Both the position numbers and the translations under genes were made by a program. Shown piece after piece: positions 28,111 through 37,371 of a stretch of 64,000 nucleotides of DNA; within the stretch, counting starts at the first letter, position 1, and each line of letters opens with the position of its first letter. The DNA comes from Pseudomonas laurentiana (GTDB taxonomy: Bacteria; Pseudomonadota; Gammaproteobacteria; Pseudomonadales; Pseudomonadaceae). The DNA is taken from NCBI RefSeq assembly GCF_014648275.1, contig NZ_BMQU01000017.1:60808-124807 (forward strand), in the 5' to 3' direction. A model generated the notes under the pieces. That model did not search any database and was not told the DNA's origin. It worked only from the letters and a program-made list of their open reading frames with translations.

Positions 28111-28557
28111 TCAGCACATACCCAGTTCCCGCCGCACCAAGACCAGCAACGTCTCCATATCGATTGGCCTGAGCAGAAAGTCCACCACGCCCAGGTGCAT
28201 CGCCGAAATCGCATCCTGCACCTCAGCCTCGCCCGCAATGATTACAACGGGCAAAGCCGCACGTTCCGACGCCCGAATCAATCGAATCAGTTCCAGGCCT
28301 TCCACCGGCGCCATATGCAGGCCGGTGATCAACAGACCTATCGTCCGGTCCGTCTGCAATCGCTCAAGTGCGGCATTACCGTTATCCAGCACCTGGCACT
28401 GGAAGCCATGCGCGCAAAGCTGCTCAGCCACATGGTTCGCGGCATCGCGCTGATCATCAACGATCAATACGCTGAGGACCGTCGCCACCGGAGCGTGCAT
28501 GACCGCACTGAGCGCTTCACGCTCGGCATCGCTCAAAATGTTTTCATGATCGGTCAT
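28111..28557 (-). CDS. Pseudo-receiver protein lacking the phosphorylation residues
   Basis: With ATG 28557 (GGAG five bases before it) the protein is 148 residues: a short N-terminal helix and one CheY-like receiver domain (about 27-145). The acidic pair is present (LIVDDQ, Asp34/Asp35). The other three signature residues are changed. The phospho-accepting Asp is Gly79 (LLITGLHM in place of LLxTDLxM). The Thr/Ser is Ala108 (VVIIAGEAE). The Lys is Arg130 (LLRPID). It cannot be phosphorylated in the usual way and probably works by constitutive or protein-protein signalling. It is convergent with glcB and divergent from the CBS-domain gene. Confidence 0.85.
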   Translation of the reverse strand: MTDHENILSDAEREALSAVMHAPVATVLSVLIVDDQRDAANHVAEQLCAHGFQCQVLDNGNAALERLQTDRTIGLLITGLHMAPVEGLELIRLIRASERAALPVVIIAGEAEVQDAISAMHLGVVDFLLRPIDMETLLVLVRRELGMC

Positions 28558-28802
28558 GGCCGCTCCGTGCGCTGTGAAATTGCCCACCTCATCAAGTTCA
28601 GACTGCATTACGACGCCTTGCAACCTGCCTTTCGTCGCTCAATGGATGACCGACAACCCACTCCTGACGCCAATCAGCCTGCCTACACCGCGCTTTTTAG
28701 ACTTACGTCCAATGGGCACTGCCGTGCCTGCGACCGACCATGGAGGCAGACAAGAACAATCTTCGGCGCTGCGCCGCCGAGCCCAGAGATTTGGTCGAAC
28801 AC

Positions 28803-30740
28803 ATGAGTAAAATGGACGCCTTCGCCCAAGCCGGCAAGACGGCAGTCATGCAGAACATTCAGGGAACCATGCAGTTTTTGCAACGTTTCCCTCCGTTCAA
28901 CCAGATGGAGAACACCCATCTGGCCTTTCTGGTGGAACAGTGCCAGCTGCGTTTCTATGCTGCCGACGAAAGCATCATCAAGCCCGCTGACGGGCCGGTG
29001 GAGCATTTCTACATCGTCAAACAAGGCCGTGTGGTCGGCGAACGCCCACACACGGCCAAGCGCGGCACTGAAACCACCTTTGAAATCACCAGCGGTGAGT
29101 GCTTCCCACTGGCGGCACTGCTGGGTGAGCGAGCGACTCGCACTGAGCATCTGGCAGCCGAGGACACCTTCTGCCTGCGCCTGCCGAAAGCGGCGTTCAT
29201 TCGCCTGTTCACCCTGTCCGACGTGTTCCGGGACTTCGCCCTGCGCGGTGTCAGCAGCCTGCTCGACCAGGTGAACCAGCAAGTTCAGCGCAAGGCCGTC
29301 GAAACCCTCGGCACCCAGTACTCGCTGAACACGCGCCTGGGTGAACTGGCGATGCGTCACCCAGTGGTCTGCGGCCCCGAAACAGCCCTGCGCGAAGCCG
29401 TCCGGCTGATGCATGAACAGCAGGTTGGCAGTATTGTCATCGTCGACCCGCAGCGCGCGCCCATTGGTATCTTCACCCTGCGCGACCTGCGTCAGGTAGT
29501 GGCCGACGCCAGCGCCGACTTTTCGGCGCCGATCGAACAACACATGACCCATGCGCCGTTCTTCCTCAGCCCCGAGGCCAGTGCCTTCGATGCGGCCATT
29601 GCGATGACCGAACGGCACATCGCCCATGTCTGCCTGGTGGAAGACAAACGCCTGTGCGGCGTGGTGTCCGAACGTGACCTGTTCTCCCTGCAGCGGGTAG
29701 ACCTGGTACACCTGGCCCGTACCATTCGCAACGCTCCGCGCATCGAGAACCTGGTATCGATGCGCGGCGAGATCGGCCAACTGGTCGAACGCATGCTTGC
29801 CCACGGGGCATCCTCGACCCAGATCACCCAGATCATCACCCTGCTGAATGACCATACCGTCTGCCGGGTCATCGAACTGGCGATTCAGGACAAGGGCGAT
29901 CCGGGCGTGCCGTTCAGTTGGCTGTGTTTTGGCAGCGAAGGACGACGCGAACAAACCCTGCATACCGATCAGGACAACGGCATTCTCTTTGAAGCACGCG
30001 ATGCAGCTGACGCCGAAGAGATACGCAGCAAGCTGTTGCCACTGGCACTGCACATCAACCAAGGCCTGGCCCAGTGTGGTTTCACCCTGTGCAAAGGCAA
30101 CATCATGGCCAGTAATCCGCAACTGTGCTTGTCGCGCGCCGAATGGGCCCGTCGCTTCGCCGCCTTCATTCGTGAGGCCACGCCGGAGAACCTGCTGGCC
30201 TCAAGCATCTACTTCGACCTTCGGGTGGTCTGGGGCGACGAGAGTGCCTGCGAGCAACTGCGTCAGGGCATTCTTGAGCAAGTGGCCGACAACCGTCTGT
30301 TCCAGCGCATGATGGCCGAAAATGCCTTGCGTCAGCGTCCACCGGTTGGCCGCTTCCGTGACTTCGTTCTGACTCGCCAGGGCGACGACAAGGCCGCGAC
30401 GCTCGACCTCAAGGTCCAGGGCCTGACGCCGTTCGTCGACGGCGCACGCCTGCTGGCGCTGTCCAACGGCATTGGCGCCAACAACACCCTGGAGCGTCTG
30501 CGCCAACTGGTCACCAAGGATGTCATCGACCCACTGGACGGTGCAGCCTATGAAGAGGCCTACCACTTCATCCAGCAGACCCGGATGCAACAACACCAGT
30601 TGCAAACCCGGCATAACCTGCCCTACTCCAACCGCGTCGACCCAGACAGCCTGAACCATCTGGACCGACGCATCCTGCGTGAATCCCTGCGCCAGGCCCA
30701 ACGCCTGCAAGCCAGCCTGACCCTGCGGTATCAGTTATGA
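28803..30740 (+). CDS. cNMP-binding/CBS/DUF294 nucleotidyltransferase-like signalling protein
   Basis: The 645-residue protein has a Crp-type cyclic-nucleotide-binding domain (about 20-140), two CBS repeats (about 170-285, MRHPVVCGPETALREAVRLM and FDAAIAMTERHIAHVCLVE), a GlnD-like DUF294 nucleotidyltransferase domain with GSEGRREQTLHTDQDNGILF (about 375-395), and a C-terminal substrate-binding helical domain. The domain set suggests a sensor of adenine nucleotides. ATG 28803 is chosen because conserved-looking sequence begins there; an in-frame ATG at 28740 also exists and neither has a strong ribosome-binding site. It overlaps the exonuclease gene by ATGA. Confidence 0.88.
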   Translation: MSKMDAFAQAGKTAVMQNIQGTMQFLQRFPPFNQMENTHLAFLVEQCQLRFYAADESIIKPADGPVEHFYIVKQGRVVGERPHTAKRGTETTFEITSGECFPLAALLGERATRTEHLAAEDTFCLRLPKAAFIRLFTLSDVFRDFALRGVSSLLDQVNQQVQRKAVETLGTQYSLNTRLGELAMRHPVVCGPETALREAVRLMHEQQVGSIVIVDPQRAPIGIFTLRDLRQVVADASADFSAPIEQHMTHAPFFLSPEASAFDAAIAMTERHIAHVCLVEDKRLCGVVSERDLFSLQRVDLVHLARTIRNAPRIENLVSMRGEIGQLVERMLAHGASSTQITQIITLLNDHTVCRVIELAIQDKGDPGVPFSWLCFGSEGRREQTLHTDQDNGILFEARDAADAEEIRSKLLPLALHINQGLAQCGFTLCKGNIMASNPQLCLSRAEWARRFAAFIREATPENLLASSIYFDLRVVWGDESACEQLRQGILEQVADNRLFQRMMAENALRQRPPVGRFRDFVLTRQGDDKAATLDLKVQGLTPFVDGARLLALSNGIGANNTLERLRQLVTKDVIDPLDGAAYEEAYHFIQQTRMQQHQLQTRHNLPYSNRVDPDSLNHLDRRILRESLRQAQRLQASLTLRYQL

Positions 30741-31447
30741 GCCTGTTTGCCTGGCTGCGTCCCCGCCAGCCCCGTCTCAATGAACACCAAGCCCGACGCC
30801 TGGCGCAATTGCCTGGCGCGGTCGCACTGGACGAGCGCCCGTTAAACGCACAACGCTGGGTTGTTCTCGACCTGGAAACCAGCGGGCTGAACGTCAACCG
30901 TGACCAGGTGCTGTCCATTGGTGCGGTGGTCATTGAGGACGGCGCTATCGACTTAGGCCAACAGTTTGAGCGCACCCTGCACCGGCATGACCACAAGCTC
31001 AGCCCCAGCGTGCTGATCCACGGCCTTGGCCCAAGCGCCATTGCTGCCGGTTGCGACCCGGTCGAAGCCTTGCTCGACCTCATGGAGTTCATCGGCGAAA
31101 GCCCGATACTGGCGTTCCATGCGCCTTTTGATCAGCGCATGCTCAGCCGCGCCCTGAAAGACAGCCTGGGTTATCGCCTGCAACACCCCTTCATCGACGT
31201 GGCCGAACTGGCTCCCCAGCTCAACCCCAACGCCACCTTGCGTGAAGCTGGGCTCGACGACTGGACCTATTACTTCGGCCTTGAAGCCAGCGAGCGCCAC
31301 CATGCCAGCGCTGACGCCCTGGTCACTGCCGAACTGGCACTGATCCTGTTCAGCCAGGCCAAACGGCAACACATCGACAGCCCCTTGGCACTTGAACAGC
31401 GGTTAAGCGGCTGGCGTCGGCGCCAGCAGCAGCGTCAGCTCTTCTAA
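30737..31447 (+). CDS. DnaQ-like 3'-5' exonuclease
   Basis: This 236-residue protein has the DEDDh exonuclease fold. ExoI is VVLDLETSGLN (about 38-48, with the D-x-E pair), ExoII is in LAFHAPFDQRML (about 124-135) and ExoIII is HHASADALVTAEL (about 196-208, with His and Asp). It is translationally coupled (ATGA) to the CBS/DUF294 gene, a pairing seen in many pseudomonads and suggesting a joint role in nucleotide or nucleic-acid signalling. The substrate is unknown; it is not the replicative proofreading subunit. Confidence 0.88.
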   Translation: MSLFAWLRPRQPRLNEHQARRLAQLPGAVALDERPLNAQRWVVLDLETSGLNVNRDQVLSIGAVVIEDGAIDLGQQFERTLHRHDHKLSPSVLIHGLGPSAIAAGCDPVEALLDLMEFIGESPILAFHAPFDQRMLSRALKDSLGYRLQHPFIDVAELAPQLNPNATLREAGLDDWTYYFGLEASERHHASADALVTAELALILFSQAKRQHIDSPLALEQRLSGWRRRQQQRQLF

Positions 31448-31464
31448 GCGAGCACGCTGACGCT
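31431..31464. terminator. Hairpin spanning the convergent gene ends
   Basis: AGCGTCAGC (31431-31439) and GCTGACGCT (31456-31464) form a perfect 9-bp stem with a 16-nt loop. It includes the end of the exonuclease gene and reaches the stop codon of the opposing LPS gene. No T tract; termination function is possible only. Confidence 0.4.
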
Positions 31465-32903
31465 CAGACAAGCGTTGGCAGTTCTCGATCCAGCCGCTGG
31501 TACAGGGCGCTGCCCGTTGGCCAGTTGCGCAGCAAACGCGCACGGTCGCGGGCAAATGCCGGTGCGAAGCTGAGCTGGGTGGCATGGTGGCTCATCGCAT
31601 CAAGGTCAATCAGCGCCCAGTTGCCATCCTGCCAGAACAGATTATGCCCCTTGAGGTCACCGTGGCTGATGCGCTCGTGGATCAAGCGCTCCAGCAGGTG
31701 CTGCAAGGCATGCAACTGCTCCTGAGGCACGTCGCCGCTTTCGACATACGGCGCAAAGCACTCGACCAGATCAGGACCACCGAGGTACTCGGTCACCAGG
31801 TACGCACGGCCACGCAAGCCACAGGTGCGCCGCTCCAGTACCGCTAGCGGCTTTGGCGTGGCGATATCCAGAAACGCCAGGCGATGCCCTTCGATCCACG
31901 AATGCCAGGCTCGGCTAGGGCGCCAGAAGCGCTTGAGCCAGTGTGTGGCATTCTTGATGTTGTAGCGTTTGATCACCAGACGGCGACCATCGACCTCAAC
32001 CCGCGCGACGCTGGCTGCCCCGCCGGTCTTGTACATATGCCCCTGCTCGATCAACGTATCGGCCTGCTCCAGCACGGCACTCATCGCGGCCAACTCATCG
32101 CGGCGAATTGCCCTCAGCCCGGAAAGCCCACGTTCGACGCTGAACAGCGTGCATTCACGGCCCGCCTTGTCCAGGTAGTCCTTCAGGCGCCAGGCACGCA
32201 CCTTGTCGATCTGCTTCTGCAGCGCTTCCAGCACCAGCGCATGCTCGCCGTTAGCCAACAGGTAATGCACCAGCAACTCTTCGATGTAGGGTTCAAGGCG
32301 CTTGGGCAGTTGCGCAAACAACACCCCAAGGTTCTGCTGCACCTGATCACGCGACAGCGGCTGCCCTGGGGTTTCGGCCTTGATGCCGGCGCCATCGATC
32401 AGGTACAGCTGACCGTTATGGCGCAGCAGGTTGTCCAGGTGCAGGTCTTCCTGCCAGAGGCCCTTGGCATGCATCTGCGCCACGGCAGCCAATGCATCAC
32501 CGAGCACGTGTTGTTGTTCATCGGCCAACAACGGCAGGTTTTCCACCTCGGCCCACGCATCGGCCAGGCTGGTAGCGCCTTCAAGAAACTCGAACAGCAA
32601 CCAGCCACCTTCGCCCTCGCGCAGGCCATCGGCCAATAGCTGTGGCGTGGTCAGCCCTTGCCCGGCAAGCAAGCGCACGCCTTCCAGCTCACGCTGAAAG
32701 TGCCGTGCAGCGCTGCTGCCCACCAACAGCTTGGCCAGCACGGGCTTACCACGCCAGACTCCGGCACCGACATAGCGCTGCCCAGGCAGCACCCTCAACA
32801 GCGTCAGCAGTTGCAAATCGGCAGCACCGGCCGCATCGGCCAGGGAAATGCTCAGTGGCAGCGTCGGGCTGCGTCCGGCGCTCTTGAGTTCAGACAATTG
32901 CAT
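31464..32903 (-). CDS. Tandem-kinase-fold LPS core protein
   Basis: The 479-residue protein contains two kinase-like modules of the LPS-kinase/InaA type. The first (about 60-190) has AKGLWQEDLHLDNLLRHNG and LYLIDGAGIK. The second (about 290-460) has RLVIKRYN, LVTEYLGGPDL, ISHGDLKGHNLFW and ALIDLDAM. It corresponds by position to the last kinase gene of the P. aeruginosa core cluster, which together with WaaP and WapP is needed for complete core phosphorylation. Which heptose position it modifies is not evident. Its start overlaps the preceding stop by one base, in a seven-gene operon. Confidence 0.85.
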   Translation of the reverse strand: MQLSELKSAGRSPTLPLSISLADAAGAADLQLLTLLRVLPGQRYVGAGVWRGKPVLAKLLVGSSAARHFQRELEGVRLLAGQGLTTPQLLADGLREGEGGWLLFEFLEGATSLADAWAEVENLPLLADEQQHVLGDALAAVAQMHAKGLWQEDLHLDNLLRHNGQLYLIDGAGIKAETPGQPLSRDQVQQNLGVLFAQLPKRLEPYIEELLVHYLLANGEHALVLEALQKQIDKVRAWRLKDYLDKAGRECTLFSVERGLSGLRAIRRDELAAMSAVLEQADTLIEQGHMYKTGGAASVARVEVDGRRLVIKRYNIKNATHWLKRFWRPSRAWHSWIEGHRLAFLDIATPKPLAVLERRTCGLRGRAYLVTEYLGGPDLVECFAPYVESGDVPQEQLHALQHLLERLIHERISHGDLKGHNLFWQDGNWALIDLDAMSHHATQLSFAPAFARDRARLLRNWPTGSALYQRLDRELPTLV

Positions 32904-33655
32904 CAGCGGGCCTCTTTATTACTGCGGCGGCGCATCAGGCGCTGCAACCAATTATCGACCAAGACGCTGTCCGCAGCCTGCTCCAGATAAGCGGCCAGCA
33001 ACGCGCGCACATCGCCATCACTCCAGGACCGGGCACGCCGAAACAGCGGCTCCAGGTCTTTCAGGCGGTCACGCATGCCAAACAACAGCGGTCGTGTTTT
33101 CTCCAGATCGATCAGTTGCGCCTGCCAGGCCTCGCGGCGTTCACGCAGGAAAATATGCTTGGGATAGAAGCAGCCGTGCACCTGACCGGCACGGTGTAAC
33201 GTACGCGCCAATAGGCCACAGGCCTGAAGAATGGCATGACGCTTCGACACCTGCAGTTGCGGCCATTGTGCCAGCAGGCTTTCCAGGTCGCTCCAGTCAT
33301 CCAGTGCGCGGGTCATCAGGATCGCACGGCGCTCACCCTCGATACGCCGCTCACCATAATAAACCGCCTGTAACGCCGGAATGTGCAGGGTCTGGTAACG
33401 GCTGATGTTACGAAACTCGCGGGCAAAGGTCGGCTCACCGAGCGGCCGGTGCAGCGTGCGGGTCAAGTAATTGCTCTGACGCTTGAGGTAGTAGCCCTTG
33501 CCCTCCAGCTCCAGGCGATAAACGCTGCTCCAGCCGCCACGCCCGGTGTTGGGTTCATCGACCGCATCGAGCTGCAACGCCCAGAGCTGGTCGAAGGTGT
33601 TCAGGCCATGGCGGTCGAGCAATGCCGACTCGGCGCTGGCCAGAAAATCGCTCAT
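32903..33655 (-). CDS. LPS core kinase-fold protein (InaA family)
   Basis: This 250-residue InaA/LPS-kinase family protein has GGWSSVYRLELEGKGYYLKRQ (ATP-binding lysine, about 40-60), ILMTRALDDWSDLESLL and the catalytic-loop region GQVHGCFYPKHIFLR followed by QLIDLEKTRP. The usual HxD of the catalytic loop reads HGCFYPKH, so Asp is replaced by Cys at the key point; activity is therefore uncertain. Overlaps the upstream gene by 4 nt and the downstream gene by 1 nt. Confidence 0.83.
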   Translation of the reverse strand: MSDFLASAESALLDRHGLNTFDQLWALQLDAVDEPNTGRGGWSSVYRLELEGKGYYLKRQSNYLTRTLHRPLGEPTFAREFRNISRYQTLHIPALQAVYYGERRIEGERRAILMTRALDDWSDLESLLAQWPQLQVSKRHAILQACGLLARTLHRAGQVHGCFYPKHIFLRERREAWQAQLIDLEKTRPLLFGMRDRLKDLEPLFRRARSWSDGDVRALLAAYLEQAADSVLVDNWLQRLMRRRSNKEAR

Positions 33656-34386
33656 TCGCGCCCCTCAAAAAACCTTACAACATGCCGAATGCGCCGCTTG
33701 TCTGCCGCATTCAGCCGTTTGCACCCACGGTACTGCAGGTAGAAACGCAGCCGTTGGGTCGCAGACAATTGATACTTGGCCACTTTGTCCAGGCATGCCA
33801 AATCCTTTGTAATCCGGTAGCGCAACATGAAGCCCCACCAGAAATCACCCGTCGGGCAGTCGATCAGGAACAACGTACCCTGATCGTCGACCAGCAGGTT
33901 GCGCCACTTCAAGTCATTGTGGGTAAAGCGCTGGTCATGCATGCAGCGGGTATGCCGCGCCAGTTGCCGACTCAGGTGGTCAACCCAGGCGCGGTCACGC
34001 AAGCGAGGATCACCGCGCTCGGCCAGCACAGACAGGTCTTCGGTATGCGGCAACTCACGGGTAATCATTGCCCCGCGACTGAAACTCAGGCCATTACGCT
34101 CCAGGCCCCAGGCGATCACTTCGGCAGTAGGAATGTTCCATTTGGCAAACAGCCGGAGGTTCTGCCATTCCGCTTTGATCCGTGGTCGCCCGAGGTAGCG
34201 GCGCAAGCCTTTGCCAGCACCGACATAGCGTTTGACGTAGTAGTTGATACCGTCGCGCTGAACCCGGATCACCTCACTCAACAGGTCATGAGTCAAACGC
34301 TCACCCTGAAGTGCGAAGACCGCCTCGATACTGCCAAAATCGGCTGCAAGTGCCGCATAGGCAGGGTCAAGTGTCCAACCCGCCAT
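33652..34386 (-). CDS. LPS core heptose kinase (WapP-like, InaA family)
   Basis: The 244-residue protein has a compact kinase fold: NYYVKRYVGAGKGLRRYLG (Lys about 52), MITRELPHTEDLSVL, the catalytic loop QRFTHNDLKWRNLLVDDQG (HND..N, about 157-175) and LIDCPTGDFWWG. Directly after waaP and in the same operon, it occupies the position of wapP in P. aeruginosa, which phosphorylates inner-core heptose. Start overlaps the waaP stop by one base (TGATG). Confidence 0.87.
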   Translation of the reverse strand: MAGWTLDPAYAALAADFGSIEAVFALQGERLTHDLLSEVIRVQRDGINYYVKRYVGAGKGLRRYLGRPRIKAEWQNLRLFAKWNIPTAEVIAWGLERNGLSFSRGAMITRELPHTEDLSVLAERGDPRLRDRAWVDHLSRQLARHTRCMHDQRFTHNDLKWRNLLVDDQGTLFLIDCPTGDFWWGFMLRYRITKDLACLDKVAKYQLSATQRLRFYLQYRGCKRLNAADKRRIRHVVRFFEGRE

Positions 34387-35192
34387 CAGAGCGCATCCCC
34401 ATACCGTTGTTTGCGCGCATAGAGCTTCTGGGCCTTGCCCTCCAGCCAGCGCAGCAAGGCTGCTTCTTCAGCCAGGACCTGACGCAACGGCTGCTGGAAG
34501 TAGCCGCGCAGGAAACGCAACTTGTCGCGCGGGGTCAGGCCAATATCCAGTGCGGAGAAGTACAGGGCCGCCAGGTCTTTGTCGCGCCAGCGCCGGGAGA
34601 TCTGCGCACGGGTTTGGGCGCGGTGCAGGTCGATCACCGAAAGCTTGAAGTCGTCCGCCGTCACTGGACGGTCGGTATGCAGCAGGAAGTGACAGATGTA
34701 ACAGTCACGGTGATTGACCCCCGCGCGGTGCATGGTTCCGGTCATGCGTGCCACTTCGGCAATCAACGCCCTTTTCAGACGCGGCGCGGGTGGCTGCTGG
34801 ACCCAGTTCAGGCTGAAATCTTCCAGGCTGACAGTGGGTGCCAGTTCCTCGGTCACGATGAACGAGTGCTGGGTCGCCGGGTTGCTGCCGCGCTCACCGT
34901 AGGCGACCGCGGTCATGGTCGGTACGCCTGCCTGATGCAAGCGCTCGATGGCGCGCCATTCCTGGCCGGCACCAAGCACCGGCAGCTTGGCGGTGAACAG
35001 GTTCTTGAAGATCTCACCCCAGCCAATGCCACGGTGAATCTTGACGAAATACCCCCGCCCCTCGACCTCGGTGCGCAGGGTACGGCGGCCTTCCAGCTCG
35101 CGGTACACCTGACCTTGCAGGGCTTCAACAGCCTCGAAGGCATCACACCCGGCCCACAGGCGCTTGAAGGGTTCAGCCAGTTTCAGTTTCAT
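34386..35192 (-). CDS. waaP: LPS core heptose I kinase
   Basis: WaaP (RfaP) phosphorylates heptose I of the LPS inner core, a modification needed for outer-membrane integrity. The 268-residue product carries KIHRGIGWGEIFKNL (glycine-rich loop with lysine), FIVTEELAPTVSLEDF, GVNHRDCYICHFLLH (catalytic HRD, about 158-172) and SVIDLHRAQTRAQISRRW. These match the eukaryotic-kinase-like WaaP family closely. It overlaps waaG by 4 nt. Confidence 0.94.
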   Translation of the reverse strand: MKLKLAEPFKRLWAGCDAFEAVEALQGQVYRELEGRRTLRTEVEGRGYFVKIHRGIGWGEIFKNLFTAKLPVLGAGQEWRAIERLHQAGVPTMTAVAYGERGSNPATQHSFIVTEELAPTVSLEDFSLNWVQQPPAPRLKRALIAEVARMTGTMHRAGVNHRDCYICHFLLHTDRPVTADDFKLSVIDLHRAQTRAQISRRWRDKDLAALYFSALDIGLTPRDKLRFLRGYFQQPLRQVLAEEAALLRWLEGKAQKLYARKQRYGDAL

Positions 35193-36313
35193 GCGCGCTC
35201 CTGCGCCAGAATCACATCGGCGGCATGCTGCGGCATGCTGTACAGGTCGGCGCTGTCGGCAAACGCCAGGCCATTACGCGCCCAAGCGGCCCGAGCGCTG
35301 CTGTCTTCGAGCATGCGCTGCAGGTACTGATTGAGTTGTTCCTGCTCGAATGGCTCATCGAGCACCAGGCCGCTGTCGGCCTCGGCAATGTAGTGGGCAT
35401 AACCGCAGACCGCCGAGACCAACACCGGCAGGCCGGCCACCAGGGCTTCCAGCAACACCGTCCCGGTGTTCTCGTTGTAAGCCGGGTGAATCAGCAGGTC
35501 GGCCCCAAGCAGAAAGCGCGGAATATCGCTGCGCCCCTTGAGAAACTGCACGTGATCGCCCAGCCCCAGCGCAGTGCTCTGCAGCTGGAAGACCTTGGGG
35601 TCGTCCTGACCGATGACCATCAGTCGAGTACGTTTGCGTAACTCAGAAGGCAGCGCCGCCAAGGCTTTCAGGCTGCGGTCAACGCCTTTGGTCTTGAACC
35701 CCGAGCCGATCTGGACCAGCAACAGGTCATCATCGGACAACGCGAATTCACGGCGAAACGCCGCACGAACTTCAGCCGCATTGGCCGGTGCCCGACGGTC
35801 CTGGGAGATGCCGGGTGGCAGCAAGTGGAAACGTTGCAGCGGCGTGCCGTAGTGCTTGATGAACAGCGGCTGCTGCACTTCGGAGATCATCAGGACTTCG
35901 GTCTTGGACTCTGGTGCGAACACCGCCCGCTCATACTCGGCGAAGTGCCGGTAGCGTCCCCAGCGCCGGTACAGCGAGTTACGCAAGGTCTGCGCCTTGT
36001 CCTCGAAGCACCCATCAGCCGCATAGTAAACGTCCAGGCCAGGCATCTTGTTGAAACCGATCAACCGATCGACTGGGCGTTTGGCCAGGTCGGCGGCCAT
36101 CCAGGCACTGAGCTTTTCATTACGCCGGTGATTGAACAGCGCCTTGACCGGCGCCACCAATACTTCAAAGCCTGGCGGCACATCGCCTTCCCAGATCAAC
36201 GTATAGACACGAATCTGGTGCCCGCGCCGCTGGCACTCCAACGCAATACGCATGAAGTCGCGCTGCAGACCACCGAAGGGGAAATACTTGTAGAGCACAA
36301 AAGCCAGTTGCAT
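35189..36313 (-). CDS. waaG: LPS core glucosyltransferase I
   Basis: WaaG (RfaG) adds the first outer-core hexose to the heptose region (glucose in enterics; galactosamine has been assigned in P. aeruginosa). The 374-residue GT-B enzyme begins MQLAFVLYKYFPFGGLQRDFMRIA and has the GT4 signature HPAYNENTGTVLLEALVAGLPVLVSAVCGYAHY (about 278-310, split here). ATG 36313 is preferred to the TTG one codon earlier; it overlaps the waaC stop by one base. Confidence 0.93.
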   Translation of the reverse strand: MQLAFVLYKYFPFGGLQRDFMRIALECQRRGHQIRVYTLIWEGDVPPGFEVLVAPVKALFNHRRNEKLSAWMAADLAKRPVDRLIGFNKMPGLDVYYAADGCFEDKAQTLRNSLYRRWGRYRHFAEYERAVFAPESKTEVLMISEVQQPLFIKHYGTPLQRFHLLPPGISQDRRAPANAAEVRAAFRREFALSDDDLLLVQIGSGFKTKGVDRSLKALAALPSELRKRTRLMVIGQDDPKVFQLQSTALGLGDHVQFLKGRSDIPRFLLGADLLIHPAYNENTGTVLLEALVAGLPVLVSAVCGYAHYIAEADSGLVLDEPFEQEQLNQYLQRMLEDSSARAAWARNGLAFADSADLYSMPQHAADVILAQERA

Positions 36314-37371
36314 CAACGAACATCCTCAGCCAGCAGCAGCGCGCTCAGTCGGCCCGCTACGTGCTCGGGATTCAAGCGAGTGAAGCACAGCGGCCACTCG
36401 CGTTTGAGATCGAACCGACGCTGATCCTCTGCGCTCGGTTTGTAGGTGCATTTCTTCTGCAGGCACGGCGCACAGGGGAAATTGCTGCCCAGGTGTATCT
36501 GCGCCTTGCCATAGGCACCGGTCAGCCCGGGGTTGGTTGGTCCGAACAACGACAGGGTGGGCACATCCAGCGCTGCGGCCAGGTGACCAAGCCCAGTGTC
36601 GACCGCCACACAGGCCTTGGCCGAAGCCAGCACCCGGGCGACACCGGCAAGATTCAATTTCGGCAAGACCTTGGCATTGGCCAGTCCTTGGGCAATACGC
36701 TCGGCGCGCGCGCGCTCAGCCGGGTTACCCCACGGCAGACGTACCTCGACACGCAAGCGGCCCATACGCTCGGCCAACTCACGCCAGTAGGCTTCAGGCC
36801 AGTGCTTGGTGTCCCAGGTGGTGCCATGGAGAAACACCACGAACGGTGCGGCCGGGCCTTCCTGCAAACGCGAGCGGTCCAGGCCGTAATCACCTAGCCC
36901 GGAAGGCAGGTCGTACCCCAGCGACAGGGCGAACAACTGACGCACCCGCTCCACCGCGTGCTGGCCGTTGGCAACCGACAGTCGGCGGTCATAAAACCGG
37001 CTCGACAGGCCTTCACGTGCCGAATAGCGGTCAAGTCCGGCCACCGGCGCCTTGACGTAACGGGTCAACCAGGCGCTCTTGACCAGGCCTTGGGCATCGA
37101 TCACCAGGTCGTACTGGCGCTCACGCAGACGCTGCTTGAACTGGCGCCATTCGCCGTTCTTGAAGGTCTGCCAGAGGTTCTTGCGCCAACGGCGGATGGC
37201 CACCGGAATGACCTTGTCCACCGCAGGGTGCCAGCTGGGGATCTCCGCGAACCCCTCTTCGACCACCCAGTCGAAGCGGATGCCGGGAATCGCCCGGGAA
37301 GCATCGGTCAGCGCTGGCAGCGCGTGAATCACGTCACCCAGCGAGGACGTCTTGATCAGCAATACCCGCAC
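36313..37371 (-). CDS. waaC: LPS heptosyltransferase I
   Basis: WaaC (RfaC) transfers the first L-glycero-D-manno-heptose to Kdo of lipid A. The 352-residue GT9 protein starts MRVLLIKTSSLGDVIHALPAL and ends with KACVAVDTGLGHLAAALDVPTLSLFGPTNP, the ADP-heptose-binding signature, plus a cysteine-containing CAPCLQKKC segment. It follows waaF with no gap and overlaps waaG, in the order usual for Pseudomonas. Confidence 0.95.
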   Translation of the reverse strand: MRVLLIKTSSLGDVIHALPALTDASRAIPGIRFDWVVEEGFAEIPSWHPAVDKVIPVAIRRWRKNLWQTFKNGEWRQFKQRLRERQYDLVIDAQGLVKSAWLTRYVKAPVAGLDRYSAREGLSSRFYDRRLSVANGQHAVERVRQLFALSLGYDLPSGLGDYGLDRSRLQEGPAAPFVVFLHGTTWDTKHWPEAYWRELAERMGRLRVEVRLPWGNPAERARAERIAQGLANAKVLPKLNLAGVARVLASAKACVAVDTGLGHLAAALDVPTLSLFGPTNPGLTGAYGKAQIHLGSNFPCAPCLQKKCTYKPSAEDQRRFDLKREWPLCFTRLNPEHVAGRLSALLLAEDVR

